Shown: positions 11,990-23,056, counted from the stretch's first letter. The stretch: 64,000 bases of DNA from Dermacentor variabilis (GCF_050947875.1 NC_134572.1:125525105-125589104), one strand, 5' to 3'. Notes: a model not told the origin generated them from the sequence alone. Numbers and translations are program-made.

Positions 11990-13139
11990 TATTGTTATCA
12001 TTTATTCAGTTTGAAAACATATATACAGTGAACAAAGATTGAAATAAGGGATGAAGCAAGCTGGTAACTACCATTCAGAAGGGCCATAACACCTTACTTA
12101 TTAGAAAGGAGGGCTTAGAAACAGAAATTGAAGAAAGGTAAAGGAAAGAAAGAACAAGCTGGACAGATCTTGACTAAAATGAAGCAGCAACAATTAACAG
12201 AGTGCAGCAGTAGGAACAGAAAAAAATCCCCGCAGTGCACTAATTACAAGAAAGGAAAAAAAAAAAGTCACATCAGCTTGCAAAGAAAAAATGCACTACC
12301 AACATGAAGCCAAGTCAGTTTGTTGTAGGAAACTAAGTAGGGTGCAATGAGCCTGGTCATGCCGAGACACACAGGCACTGGGGTGCACGTATACACTGAG
12401 AGCAGAGATATGGAGTGTGCAAGGAAACCAGGACACTCCAATATCTGGTGCTAAAGTGTCTCGCAGGAACCACAAGAAGCACACAACAAACTGCCTACAT
12501 GTCCTTGTTGGTGTAAATGTTCGCACATCAGGATGCAGTCAACCCCTATCTTGAGTAGTAATGCATTAGTGCGATGATGTAGACCTTGACCGTGACCACT
12601 GATAGGAAATAATCCATTTACGACATGTTGGTCGGGGTCCTGCCAGGAGATGTAGCAGCAAATCAGCATACAAGCGCGATCGAGCTTGCACAGAAATTTA
12701 GGGCAGTCTCAGTCTTTGTGAGTACAAGTGAAAGCCAGTCAATCAGTTTCTTCATTTCTGGCAATACGCACGTGCAAAGGTCCACTGGCCAATAAACCTT
12801 TCGAGAGCCATTGATATCGATTGGCAGACGATGGAGACCACACAAGATGTAATTTTGCTGGCAGACTCTGTGATGCTATGCACAAATGAACAATCAGCAT
12901 CACACAGCATGTTGTGTGTATATATATATATATATATATATTGCACCCTGCAAGTTCTAACTAATCATGCCTGAAGCTGGAGGATAACAAAAGAAACTTG
13001 AAAGAACATTAACCACTGCATGAGTCAGGGTAGGTGCAATGTCAAGAGACAGGAATATAGCAGCCCGGATTAGAGAGCAATTGCAGGTATCCAATGTTCT
13101 AGTTGAGAGCACCGGTAATGCATAGAAGCTAACCTGTGA
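11990..13139. other. Repeat-like AT-rich DNA, possible LINE 3' end on the minus strand
   Basis: The left edge reads, on the minus strand, as an AATAAATGATAACAATAAC tail such as a degenerate LINE 3' end has. No reverse-transcriptase motif is readable. A TA dinucleotide run occupies about 12918-12941. Assignment to a LINE is tentative. Confidence 0.3.
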
Positions 13140-14165
13140 TATATAATTTGTTCACTTTATTTGTTTCAATGCTGTCAATGGCTTAGCCATTCGGCAGGAG
13201 TGGGTTATAGCACAAAAATGAAAACAAAAAATATGCAGCTAGTGTAAAAAAAAAACATACCCAAGAAAGAAAAAGGACTTTTCTGTGCAAAACATTGTCC
13301 TCTGTGTACTGGACACTACAAATACAGGATAGAGTGAGTAACTCCATGTCTTATGTCATTGAGAGCATGCATGAATGAAGACTGTATAGGGCTTTCAACA
13401 ACATCGGTGGGCAAGGTATTTCAATTAGTTGCAGTTAGAGGGGAAAAATAAGTTTATTAATTTTTTTTTTCTTCACTATACCTTACAGGCCCGTTGAAGA
13501 TCATTGAATAAGGGAGGGGGGGGGGAGAATTTACACGGAGCAGAAAAAAAATTGACATCAGATGCAAAGGCAATGAATCTATATGCGTAGGTTAGAAACA
13601 TGGTTATATAATATAGTGAGACATTATTGTACATTAGGGGTATGGCATATCAGATTATTGCGAAATTATTGTGGTTTGATATGGATGCTGCGAGGTCCTG
13701 AAGATTGTTGTGATGTGAAATAGCACAACGCTATGCAGATGAGTGAAATGCTTGCATTTGTCTGTGTATGTGCTTGAAACTCAGCCTATTGTCAAGGCAT
13801 TGTGACATGCACTCTGGTAGGTGAAGCAGCAGAGGGTGCGACCTATTTACGCATACATACCAGTGATAAACACACAAGAGAGCAATAGCACGGAGTGAAG
13901 TGTCTTGCTTTATTCAGTTAATACTGGAAATATGGTTGTACTTGATGTGGTGACTATGTAGATTAAGCTAATTCTAGCTGCACATGAACAGAGTTTAGGC
14001 AGGGTCATTTCCTTATATTAGAAGATGAGTTATGCAAGTTTTCCACACTGTATGAAACTTGGAGGCTTTGGAAGAAATGGCTTCCATAAGGGCATAGCCC
14101 AGGAAAATGTCAGGTGGATGTCAAGGTATCTGTATGATAGAATGTTAAAAACTGGTATTATTAAA
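13140..14165 (-). mobile_element. CR1-like LINE, 3' portion (part 1 of a split copy)
   Basis: On the minus strand this reads out of a reverse-transcriptase C-terminal segment (YRYLDIHLTFSWA near 14130, matching the YKYLGVHL motif of CR1/Jockey-like RTs) into a long 3' tail ending near 13143 with CATTGAAACAAATAAAGTG. It continues the RT interrupted at 15421. Stops and frameshifts throughout make it non-functional. Confidence 0.55.
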
Positions 14166-15420
14166 TGCGAAGCATTTCTTGGTGAACATTTGCCACTCTG
14201 ACAGTATCTATCTATCTGTTTATCTAGCCACCTACGTCTTGGTGCTCTTTTGATCATTTCATTAACTTGGTATCTACCAAAATTGGCATAGTATGACAAG
14301 AGTGTATGAAAAACATAAGAGGTTGTGACATGAATGTCATAAAATGCATGTCATGTAGGTCATGAAACAGCCGCCTACGTCTTGGTATGTACCAAAATTT
14401 GCACAGTATGACAAGAGTGTATGGCGAAGGTAAATGATAGGTCATGACGGGACTATCATGGTGTGTGTCATGTAGGTCATGAAACAGCCGCCTACATCTT
14501 GGTGCTCTCATGCTCGTTTCGTCAACTTGGTATGTACCACAATTGGCATAGTATGACAAGAGTGTATGATGAACATAAATGATAGATCATGACATGTGTG
14601 TCAGTACGTCATGAAACAGCCGACTACGTCTTGGTATGTACCACAATTGACATAGTATGACAATAGTGTATGATGAACATAAATGATAGATCATGACATG
14701 TGTGTCATGTAGGTTATGAAACATCCGCCTACGTCTTGGTGTGTACCACAATTGGCATAGTATGACAAGAGTGTACGATGAACATAAATGATAGATCATG
14801 ACATGTGTGTCATGTAGGTTATGAAACATCCGCCTACGTCTTGGTGTGTACCACAATTGGCATAGTATGACAAGAGTGTACGATGAACATAAATGATAGA
14901 TCATGACGTGTGTCATGTACGTCATGAAACAGCCGCCTACGTCTTAGTGTGTACCAAATTGGTATAGTATGACAAGAGTGTATGACGAACACAAATGATA
15001 GATCATGAGATGAATGCCATGACATGTGTCATGGCATTTCATTGGCATTTCAATATCATTTATTAAGCACAAGTAATTTCCCCTATGTTGTCCTCGGTGT
15101 CAACATTTGTTGGCTTCTTATGATATGACTAATAAAAATCGGGCCTTCGGTTAACCCCCTTTCTTCTCATTTATGACATGTGTCATGTAGGTCATAAAAC
15201 AGCCGCCTACACTTTGGCACTCTCATGGCCGTTTCGTTAACTTGGTATGTACCAAAATTGGCATGGTATAGCAAGAGTATATGGTGAACACAAATGATAG
15301 GTCATGACATGAATATCATGACCTGTGTGTCATGCTGGTCATGAAATAGCCGCCTACGTCCTGGTGCTCCCATGGTTGTCTAGTTAACTTGGTAGGCTCC
15401 CCGCACACTGCTTCGCATAA
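14161..15420. repeat. Tandem-repeat-bearing element inserted in a LINE
   Basis: About eight copies of a roughly 100-145-base unit follow one another. Each contains CCGCCTACGTCTTGGTG, GGCATAGTATGACAAGAGTG, AATGATAG(G/A)TCATGACATG and TGTCATGTAGGTCATG. TGACAAG recurs at 14294, 14409, 14554, 14763, 14868 and 14969, with variant copies near 14658 and 15270. ATCT repeats mark the left side (about 14206-14225). Inverted GCGAAGCA/TGCTTCGC words lie at the two edges. A unique block (15020-15170) interrupts the array. Minus-strand open frames here are translations of the repeat. Confidence 0.75.
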
Positions 15421-15740
15421 CATTGATTCCCACAGGGCATACGATCTGCCAGCCTTTTTAACCTAATAGGAAAATTCATAGTTATTGCTGTTTTGCAGCA
15501 AGAGGAATTACCTGGCTTTTCTAGAGATTTAAAGACATCTGTCAAGTTTTTCAGTAACAGTAGGCTAGTTCAAGGTCAGTTTGGAGAGTAGAATAATTAG
15601 GAAAGCATTTAATAGTGCTGTAAGTAATGCACTCATCAGTGAACAGTTTAAAGATATGTTAGTGGGCACATCGTTTACGTAGTTAAAAAGAATAGTGGGA
15701 CAGGGAGACTACCTTGGGGCACACTGGACAAGACGTCGCA
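15421..15740 (-). mobile_element. CR1-like LINE reverse transcriptase core (part 2 of the split copy)
   Basis: The minus strand reads SSVPQGSLPVPLFFLT, then VNDVP and FTDEC in shifted frames: the RT motifs normally seen as SGVPQGSVLGPLLF, INDL and FADDC. It then runs on toward the C-terminus and stops at the tandem-repeat insertion; the sequence resumes at 14165. Frameshifts and stops are frequent. Confidence 0.55.
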
Positions 15741-16110
15741 AATGTTACTTATAAGTGTTGCATGAGCTGAAAATTCTGTGACTTTCTCAAAATGGTGAGG
15801 TCATGTTGTGCATAGGCTAGCAGCACTAATATAAGTAAATTTATTTACTGCCATTTTGTCCAAGTAAATGAAAAATATTGAGTCTGTCTTTGCATATTCA
15901 TCTCTCTAGCAATTTGCTACGTTTAGGAAAGATGTGGGTGATTTCAACCCATTATAGCTGTTATATATGAACCTGATTTCCTTTGTACATATTGAAGTTT
16001 AGAGGTGGTTTTTTGTAAGGACCCCATACAACAGCAGCATTTACCAGTAGAGGCCTAACAAATGTTTTAGAAAAGCAAGAAGTTTTAGTTCACATGTTGA
16101 CTTACTTGAA
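15741..16110 (-). mobile_element. Second CR1-like LINE fragment (post-RT 3' end)
   Basis: The minus strand reads FVRPLLVNAAVVWGPYKK near 16080-16030 and later PKRSKLLERYEYAKTDSIFF and NKFTYISAAS. This is the region after the RT domain in the same LINE type (LVRPILEYASVVW motif). It precedes an RT-core fragment on the same strand, so these are two head-to-tail fragments rather than one intact element. Confidence 0.5.
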
Positions 16111-16200
16111 TGCCTCAGGTGCCCCAAGTCTCTTAGTGTTTTCTGTATAGTTAATGCAGACATTTCATATAAAGTGAGAGGATAGCAGCGCCTAGGCATA

Positions 16201-16375
16201 CAGTCGAACCCGGATATACTGAGCCCACTTATAATGAATTATTGTATACATCGAACAGTTGTAAAATCCCCTTCAAGCTTTTTGTATAAAATTTTTATTT
16301 TATATATCGAATTACGTATATATCGAACTTTTTTGTGATCCCCTTCAGATTCGATATATCTGTTTTTGATTATAG
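16201..16375. repeat. Fragment of a Tc1/pogo-like inverted-repeat element
   Basis: ACAGTCGAACCCGGATATAC at the left and repeated TATATCGAA words inside are typical of terminal parts of tick Tc1/pogo-type elements; a related sequence is at 51711-51910. It ends about 90 bases before the exon at 16468. Confidence 0.45.
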
Positions 16376-16467
16376 TAACAGAATGGGTTCCAGGGTGTGT
16401 TCTCTGGGAGAGGCCTTGTCCTACATTGTATTTGAAGTGACCGAAGATGGTGGTGATCTTGTTGCAG

Positions 16468-16614
16468 GAGGTATTGTAGCGAGAGATGGGCGAGGCGTCC
16501 CTGGGTGCCAAGGCACCCGACCTGGTCTCAGACAGTGCTGCATCCAGTTCGAGGGGACCTCCTCCTGCAGAGGTGGTCTGGCCACCCCATGCTTATGCCG
16601 ATGTTAACATGGCC
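16468..16614 (+). CDS. PRDM10: PRDM10 first coding exon (start codon at 16486)
   Basis: An acceptor CTTGTTGCAG ends at 16467, 18 bases of 5' UTR follow, then ATG at 16486 opens 43 codons to the donor GCC|GTGAGT. The peptide starts MGEASLGAKAPDLVSDSA and contains VVWPPHAYADVNMA, which aligns with HVWPTSAEHE near the N-terminus of vertebrate PRDM10. Phase at the 3' end is 0 and matches the next exon. The start is chosen because it is the first ATG of the exon and gives uninterrupted phase into later exons. The segment is otherwise low-complexity and probably disordered. Confidence 0.75.
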
Positions 16615-17610
16615 GTGAGTGTTTTTCTTTTTCCCAGAAAAAATGCAAGGCTGTGGTCATTTTTTCTTTACAGCCATAGCTGTTGTGAGCTCACTCACCT
16701 GTATTTTTTTAATGTCCGTCGGTGTCGGTTGCAAGTATCCGTAAGTGCTTTGCAAGAAGTTTATAAACAAAAAGAACTTGCACTGCCCGGAGTGGATTCA
16801 GACTCCAATTCCAAAGAATGGCAGTTGGAAGTTTCGCTTTTCAACCACTCTACTGAAGCTACAGCAGAGAATACTCTGCCTAGAGATAGCGGTCAAGCTG
16901 GGAGATTTTATGGCTGGATGATGCCATGCACTGCAGCTTACTTACGAAACAGCACCTAGGTGAAAGAACCTAAATGAAGCCAGCACTAAATTGTGAACAT
17001 AGGATAGGGTAGAGGAGGAAAACATAAGTCGTGTCTCTTCACTTAGCCATCAGGGAACACCATTCCCACCACAATAATTGAAGTTTTCTTTTTCACAACA
17101 TGACAGTGCTCCTTGTACAGCTGTGAATCTTTATATGCCAATCAACAGCACACGAAACTGTGCATGACTTATTGAGCATAATATTGCACTTCTACCGATG
17201 CTGCAGCAGAAGACTATTTCTTACAATACTGTGAGCCAATTCTCCACACAGAGCCTTCTACTGTCGACGAACAAATAATTAGCTTTAAGAACAAATAATT
17301 AGCTTTATGAACAATAAAAGTTGCAGTTTTGCACATATAGTGAAGCAGTGATGCGACAGCTTATGCAGTATAATACGCAGTAAGCCTTGCACTGTTTCAT
17401 TTGGTAATGGTTTCTATAAGTGTGTCACATGTGTGTGAGCAATCTGCTTTTGAGAAGAAGAAAATTTCCTTCAATGTCAGCTCTAGTCCGTGTTGTCTTC
17501 ACTTGTAGGGATGGTGTCAATGATGTATTATTGCTGCTTGTTCCACTGACTACTGCTGCTTTCTTCCTTGCCAGACTTCTCTTTCTTGCTTTCCATTTTC
17601 TTCTTTCTTC
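16615..17610. other. PRDM10 intron, no other feature except a small duplication
   Basis: AT-rich intronic sequence. A direct repeat of about 20 bases (AACAAATAATTAGCTTTA) occurs twice at about 17271-17310. No element boundary recognised. Confidence 0.4.
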
Positions 17611-18050
17611 CTAAACCTTTTGTGGCGGCTCGGTGGCTTTAGCATTCAGCTGCCAAGATCAACCTGGGCATGTTGGTACGTGGTAAAAGAGTAACCCAAT
17701 GACTGCAGTGACAACCAGTGGACATCCTTTAGACATTCCTTTAAGGATATGAATATCCCTGGGATGTGCCGAATTTGTCCAGCGGACATCCCTTTTATGG
17801 TCATTTGGCTGCGATTTCTGCGTCTTGCAGACATTCCTTGCATGTGCATGAGGGACTTCAAGGGGACATGCTGGGTACATTGCGTGGACATGTCGGGGCC
17901 TTTTGTACAGTTCGTACAATGATACGTGTTACATTCTGCAGGTGCTGTGGTACAGATGCAATGGGCAGAAGCCCCCTCCCACACAGTTTTAAATTACTCC
18001 AGAAAATATGCAAAGTACAATGTGCACATGAGTTGCTCATATGACTGCCT
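17611..18050. repeat. Repeat with GGACATCC/GGATGTCC motifs, left copy
   Basis: The sequence contains many copies of GACATCC, GACATTCC, ATATCCCTGGGATGT and GGACATG. The same vocabulary reappears at 19060-19215 (ATATCCCTGGGATGTCC), on the other side of an open minus-strand frame. It opens with GGCGGCTCGGTGGCTTTAGC, which resembles the start of a tRNA-type SINE. The two copies may be the ends of one element of about 1.6 kb. Confidence 0.45.
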
Positions 18051-18347
18051 GTGATGCAGGTTCTTTTTTTTAGTTGTAGATGATTCCCTGAGGAGGAGCC
18101 TCCAAGAACTCAATTGAGGATAACGCCATTTGTTGCAAAACGGACATAAAGCTTTTAGTACAATTAATGTATATAGAAACACATAAAATAAACACTCAAT
18201 GAAAATTCATAACAAGAAACAAAATACTGTCAGAGCTATAACAGCACCAAGAGCACTCAAGTTAGGGGTCGACTGCAAGTGTGAGCGCACGACGGTTTGA
18301 CATGGAGGGGTGGAGACGAGGCGATGAGAGAAGTGGTGCTGGTCTCA

Positions 18348-18884
18348 TCACTGTGTCGAGGTACTTGAGCGATGAGGGAGTGACCAGAGCGTGGCAGCTC
18401 CAGCTTCGAGATGGAATGCAGGCGGCTTGGCGGCATGGATAGATGGAGATGGCATTCTAGCCAGGCAGCTGGGCACAAACTTGGGCCTGCCCAACTGTTT
18501 GCACTCTGCCTGCGGGCGCAGAAGTTTGCTGGCCTTGGGTAGCAGTCCATGCTCGGGCAAAGTAGCAACGCCAGGAAATGAGTTGGCAGGAGGCCCCGGT
18601 TGGGTGAAGCCCTGGAGGCTCGGGTCTAGAACCCGACAGCCCGTCTTCAACTCCCGGTCTGGTGGCCGCTCTTCACCTATGCGTGACTTCCTGAAACTCT
18701 CCCTCTCTTCTTTTAGCGTGGCTTGCTTTTCTGCCACTCTGGCCGATTTGTCTTTGCCTGAATGGCCCCTGGGAACTCTGTGGACTTTCTTGATTGGGTC
18801 ACTTTCCTTTTGTTTTATCTTTTTGCGGCATGCATTCTCATGCTTGATGCTCCTCGACGTTGTCGTCTTCCATTCAGCAGAGAT
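18348..18884 (-). CDS. Unrecognised open reading frame, possible passenger or TE gene
   Basis: I do not recognise this protein. The minus-strand frame is open for about 178 codons to a TGA at 18348; the first Met inside it is at 18737 (129 residues), and the open frame upstream begins after a stop near 18885. The product is basic at the N-terminal side (lysine-rich, with EKQATLKEERESFRKSR) and Pro/Ser-rich toward the end. A shifted frame continues the same composition to 18257, suggesting a frameshift near the stop. It lies within a PRDM10 intron in opposite orientation, between two GGATGTCC-rich repeats. It could be a transposon gene, a retrocopy or a chance frame; composition is more GC-rich than the flanking intron. 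Confidence 0.3.
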   Translation of the reverse strand: MSAEWKTTTSRSIKHENACRKKIKQKESDPIKKVHRVPRGHSGKDKSARVAEKQATLKEERESFRKSRIGEERPPDRELKTGCRVLDPSLQGFTQPGPPANSFPGVATLPEHGLLPKASKLLRPQAECKQLGRPKFVPSCLARMPSPSIHAAKPPAFHLEAGAATLWSLPHRSSTSTQ

Positions 18885-19059
18885 TCACCTCCGCAGGTGC
18901 ACTTTTTGTCATTCCCTTCTTTTCTTCTCCTACCACGGCACTGTATTGTACAATTCATACATCACACTGCCTCAGCTTGTAATATGAACATATTGGAAAA
19001 CGTGGTTCCATCACGAGGAAAGTGAAACGTGAAACTTCTGGGAAGGTAATTATTTGTGT

Positions 19060-19215
19060 GTCGACCGATGCATGTCCAGATATGATATCCCTGGGATGTC
19101 CTTGGTAGGATATCCAATGTTGGTTGTCTTGCGGATGTCCGAGTTGTCTCCGAAATGGGGCAGGGATATTGGGACATGACTTAGATGTCCCACGGATGAA
19201 GCGTTTTCACTGGGA
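19060..19215. repeat. Repeat with GGATGTCC motifs, right copy
   Basis: GATATCCCTGGGATGTCC, GGATATCC, GCGGATGTCC and AGATGTCCCACGGATGAAG match the composition of 17700-17900. It ends near TTTTCACTGGGAAG, a plausible element terminus about 100 bases before the next PRDM10 exon. Confidence 0.45.
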
Positions 19216-19321
19216 AGTTACCAATAAGTCCTTATCGAAACACCTGATTTAACGTAAGCCTTCTGTGATGGCTGTAAGATATTGTTTTGTGTTGCTCAAA
19301 TTGCTCTTATTTGGTGTGCAG

Positions 19322-19483
19322 GTTGACTATGCGAATGGAGTTCCTGTGTCTTTACACCAGCCACAGCATCATTACGAGCGGCAGGAATTCGTAGCCACTG
19401 ACAGGGAGTCAGCGCTGGTTGTTTACCATGAAGAGCCTTACAGTCAGCAGCAGCCTTCAAGTGGCATGGAAACCTTCATACAG
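19322..19483 (+). CDS. PRDM10: PRDM10 coding exon 2, N-terminal region
   Basis: Acceptor GGTGTGCAG ends at 19321 and donor CAG|GTGACT follows 19483. The 54 codons are in phase 0 at both ends. The peptide contains VDYANGVPVSLHQPQHHYE and ESALVVYHEEPYSQQQP; ALVVYHEEP aligns with TLVYIHPVE of the vertebrate PRDM10 N-terminus. There is no folded domain; the segment is rich in Gln and His. Confidence 0.8.
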
Positions 19484-19499
19484 GTGACTCTTCCTAGCT

Positions 19500-20070
19500 C
19501 CAGAAATTCTGGAACGAAACTTCCATGTGCTAAATTGTGCTCTTTGAACTTTGTACGGACCTGTTTGTAAACTTTGCTCGTGTGACCACTTTGCTGCAGG
19601 TGCATAGCCATTTCGGTGAGCGTGTTCACGAGTGTCGTGTGCCCCAAATACTTTGTTTTACTGGTTGGAATTATTGCTAGGAAAATGTAAAATTTAGATG
19701 TTTGCTTTCTAATGTATACTCAGCTAACCTGTGTAGGAATAGATTTGTGGTTGCCTACTTGCAAAATTTTGCAAGTGTTATAATTGCATCAATAACTTAC
19801 AATTTTTAATTTCTTTTTGGCCAATTTAAGGCAAAATTGATATTTAAAAGCTCTTGTATAACCATTGGCTAATTTTCCCCCATCAGACCTACCCACAGTG
19901 CGCTGCCAAACACTCTGCAGAACCAAAATGGCTACAGAAATTGTGGCAACAGAATAACAGTGAAAGTAAAAGACAAGGACAAACAAACTCTTTTACTTGA
20001 ATTTTCTTTAAATTTCACAACTTGTCCAAACTAACCTGTTGCGAAACTTTGACCATTATTGCATGAATAT
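19500..20070. other. PRDM10 intron, no feature seen
   Basis: AT-rich intronic sequence without a recognised element or exon. Confidence 0.4.
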
Positions 20071-20074
20071 TTAA

Positions 20075-20532
20075 AGGGACACTAAAACGAAACAATAGAT
20101 CAGTTTTGACTGGTAAATGATCCTTTGAAAATTCTATTTTCTTTTAAAAGAGAAAATGAACATGAAAGTTCAAGTCTTCTTTTTTTTTTTAATTTCGTGC
20201 TGATACTCCAACATCGGTGCTTCAGTGTGACATCACAAATTTTTTAAAAATATATTTTTTTCATATTTTGGCTGCATTGGCCCAGTAACAGCTCTCAAAA
20301 TTGCCATGATGAATCTCTACCTTCTTTAGAACACACTGTAGTGCATTCTTTAAAATTTATGACGCCATGGCGAGCTGGTACGGAAACTTCAAGGCGGCAT
20401 TGCCACCCGTCATTCCGTTTTGTACCTTTTCTGGCTTGCCAATTGTCTTCCCACTGTAAGAGGAGTGTTTTTGGCATCTTTGAAGGGTTATTTACTAATA
20501 CGAAAGAAATCATTTTTCCTTTTAGTGTCTCT
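20075..20532. mobile_element. TTAA-flanked MITE, family B copy 1
   Basis: The element starts AGGGACACTAAAACGAAACA just after TTAA (20071-20074) and ends AGTGTCTCT before TTAT (20533-20536), a one-base-mutated TTAA. The terminal inverted repeat (AGGGACACTAAA) recurs at 27891-28405. No coding capacity. Length about 460 bases. Confidence 0.75.
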
Positions 20533-20752
20533 TTATGGTGTAAACGTCAGGGATTTTTCGTTTGTCTATGGTACAGATCATTCTAGTTCAGACTGTAGAA
20601 CCAAGGCCAGTTCACAGCATTCCTACTAAACAACATTTAATTTTCTTGTTTCATGTAGTCAAAATATTGAGTAAACAGCAACTTGTGGTATTTTTCAACA
20701 CATTTTCATATCTTTTGGCTCTAAATGTAGTTACAGTAAAACCTCTTTAATA

Positions 20753-22400
20753 CCATATAGTGCGGAATATAGGTCGAGGTTTTTTCCAAAAAATATTACT
20801 AAAATGTCACCCCTCGACTTATATACGGCCCTTGGCACAACCTGAATAGTCATTTGGCAACATGTAGGAGTGCAGACCTCTTGGCATCCGCATCGTTATT
20901 GCCTCCTTGGTGACCACGGACATTGCCACAGAGGAGGTAAACTTGGTGACTGACGCGGCCCAACGTAACGTGGCCTACGCAGTTGGACTGACGCCATCTT
21001 CCATTTTCGTGCAGCAATCGTTCCTGGTGTTGCTAATCCCCACAACCCGCAAAATGAGTACGAGTACTCGACGTCACTTCACCTCTGTGTTTAAAAAGAA
21101 AGTAATTAAATATGCTGAAACGCATGGGAACATGTCCGTCCAGCAGCAATTTGGCATCTCGGAGAAAAGTGTGCGGTACTGGCGAACGCAGAAAGACAAG
21201 CTGTCTGCCTGCAACACATGGAAGAATGTCCTTTTGCGGGCGTCGCACGGTGCACTCAGAGCTCAAAGACAAGATGGCGGATTTTGTCCGCGAGCATCGT
21301 GCCAGATCTTTGCCAGTGACAGCGGAACTCCTCCACATCAAAGCTATAGAAATCGCCCGAGAATCCGGACTGCCCAAGGAACAATTCAAAGGCTCCATTT
21401 ACTGGGTTCGTCGCTTCATGCGACGCAAGGGGTTCGCACTTCGACGGCGTGCATCAGTCTGCCAGAAGCTGCCAGAGGCATACGAGGACAAGCCGGTCGA
21501 ATTTCAGTTCTATGTTATCCGTCTCCTGCAGCAGCATGGATACATGTTGGGACAGATCGGCAACGCTGATGAAACGCCGGTGTGGTTCGACATGCCATCG
21601 CCCACCACAGTGTGCGAACACAGTGTAACAGAAGTCAAGCTTCTTTCTACGGCGAACGAGCATCCACGCTTCACGGTGATGCTTGCGTGTACTGCAGACG
21701 GCAGGAAGCTGCCCCCATACATAATCTTCAAGAGGAAGACACTGCCGAGAGATGCTTTCCCGCAAGATGTTGTCATTCGTGTGAATGAAAAAGGCTATAT
21801 GGACAAGGCCCTCATGCTCAACTGGATCAAGACCGTCTGGAATCGGCGACCCGGCGCACTCCTGCAGTGTCAGAGCATGCTCATCTTGGATGCCTTTAGC
21901 GGGCACTTGACCGCAGGTGTGAAGCAGGCACTTTGGACAGGAGGACGGAGCTCGCCGTCATTCTGGGAGGCATGACGTCAACACTTCAGCCACTGGGCGT
22001 CGTGCTCAGCAAGCCTCTTAAAGACTGTGTCCGTGAACAGTATAATCAGTGGATGGCCGGCGTTCAACCCGACGACCCCAACCGGCCGGCTGCGCAGGCC
22101 GCCTCTTGCCACTGTGGCCACATGGGTGTCGCAGGCTTGGCGCTTGCTGCCCGGCGATATGGTGGTGTGGGCATTCAAGAAGTGTTGCATTAGCAACTCC
22201 TTGGACGAGGATGACATGTTGTGGGACGCAGCCAATGAAAAGCAGTCGTCTTCGGACGAGAGTTCAGACAGCTCGAACAAATCAGAAAGGGACAAGTCTG
22301 GCAGCACCACTAAATAAAATGAAGTTTTGTGCCTTATAATTTTTATGTTGACTTCTTTGCTTCAATGTAAGGGGGTCGACCTATATTCCGCGTTATACGG
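20753..22400 (+). mobile_element. Pogo/Tigger-like DNA transposon with TA target site
   Basis: Terminal inverted repeats of 25 bases with four mismatches: CCATATAGTGCGGAATATAG at 20753 and, inverted, CCGTATAACGCGGAATATAG ending at 22400, both followed by GTCGA. TA dinucleotides flank both ends (20751-20752, 22401-22402), as in pogo/mariner insertions. At 1,648 bases it holds one transposase gene spanning most of its length, now frameshifted (see the 21054-22317 entry). Confidence 0.9.
21054..22317 (+). pseudogene. Pogo-type DDE transposase with N-terminal Brinker-like HTH, broken
   Basis: The ATG at 21054 begins MSTSTRRHFTSVFKKKVI, and GMSVQQQFGISEKSVRYW-type sequence forms a Brinker/psq-like helix-turn-helix. 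A shift near 21230 leads into a second HTH (CENP-B type) and the DDE_1 core: NADETPVWFDMP (Asp codon 21568-21570) and LILDAFSGHLT (Asp 21889-21891). A further shift near 21925 gives GGMTSTLQPLGVVLSKPLKD, where the third acidic residue is Gly (GGC 21996-21998) instead of Asp. A third shift near 22100 leads to the tail FKKCCISNSLDEDDMLW and a Ser/Asp-rich C-terminus ending at 22317. At least three frameshifts plus the lost catalytic residue make it inactive. Confidence 0.88.
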
Positions 22401-23056
22401 TAAGTAGTTGGTGGGGAGTATGGATGAGGTACGAACTAAGTGATTTACTAATGAGCCAACAATGGCAGATGAGCTGCTGTAGAATTACTGGCTAAAAAAA
22501 ATGTGTCAATTCTCACTCAAACACTTAGGCAGACAAGCTTTATTTGCAAGCAGGCAGCAAAATATCTGGGATTTTCACTTGCTGACATAGTGGCCTTACA
22601 GCGACAACGGCATCCTCAAACTCAGCAAGGTCGTGAGCCAGTTACTCCATCACGCCCCACTTCTCTAAGAATGACCTCATGACGGTCAACGCACTACAGC
22701 AGCTGCATTGGATACGGAAGGGCCATCATCCACATCATCTTTCATGACGTCAACATGGAAGTGTTAGAAGCTATGGGAGCAGGAAACATGTCATGACTTC
22801 CATGTTTTGATGTCACTATTGCTGACAATTGTAGTTCGGGAGAGGTCCTTGCACCGCAATTTCACTTTTTATAGTCTGTCTACACAACACTGTGCCATTT
22901 CCACACTTGTATGGCCAACAATAAACATTACACATTAACCATTTGGCATGTGTTAAGCGGCAGTCAGCCAATACATTAGGTTCAATTGTGACAGAACAGG
23001 GGATTCATCACAACTATATTTAAACCGGAATTACTAATTAACGAGGTTTTACTGTA

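Larger units (their letters stand above)
20734..23054. mobile_element. TA-flanked nonautonomous element interrupted by a pogo-like transposon
   Basis: Left end CAGTAAAACCTCTTTAAT (20734) and right end ATTAACGAGGTTTTACTG (to 23054) are inverted copies, each flanked by TA (20732-20733 and 23055-23056). The pogo-like element 20753-22400 lies inside the left terminal repeat. Without it the outer element is about 670 bases (22403-23054 plus the first 19 bases). It has no coding region of its own. Confidence 0.8.

Noticed and set aside
14030..15025. Four minus-strand open frames with repeated MSYYANCGTYQVDE-like peptides
   Set aside because: They are translations of the 100-145-base tandem array; units of different length shift frame and there is no start or domain.
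14206..15420. CRISPR-like array
   Set aside because: Units are long, diverged, without uniform spacers, and the DNA is eukaryotic.
18391..18987. + strand frame of 198 codons
   Set aside because: It overlaps the minus-strand frame with more coherent composition; its C-terminal part is hydrophobic noise from pyrimidine-rich sequence and no splice sites fit.
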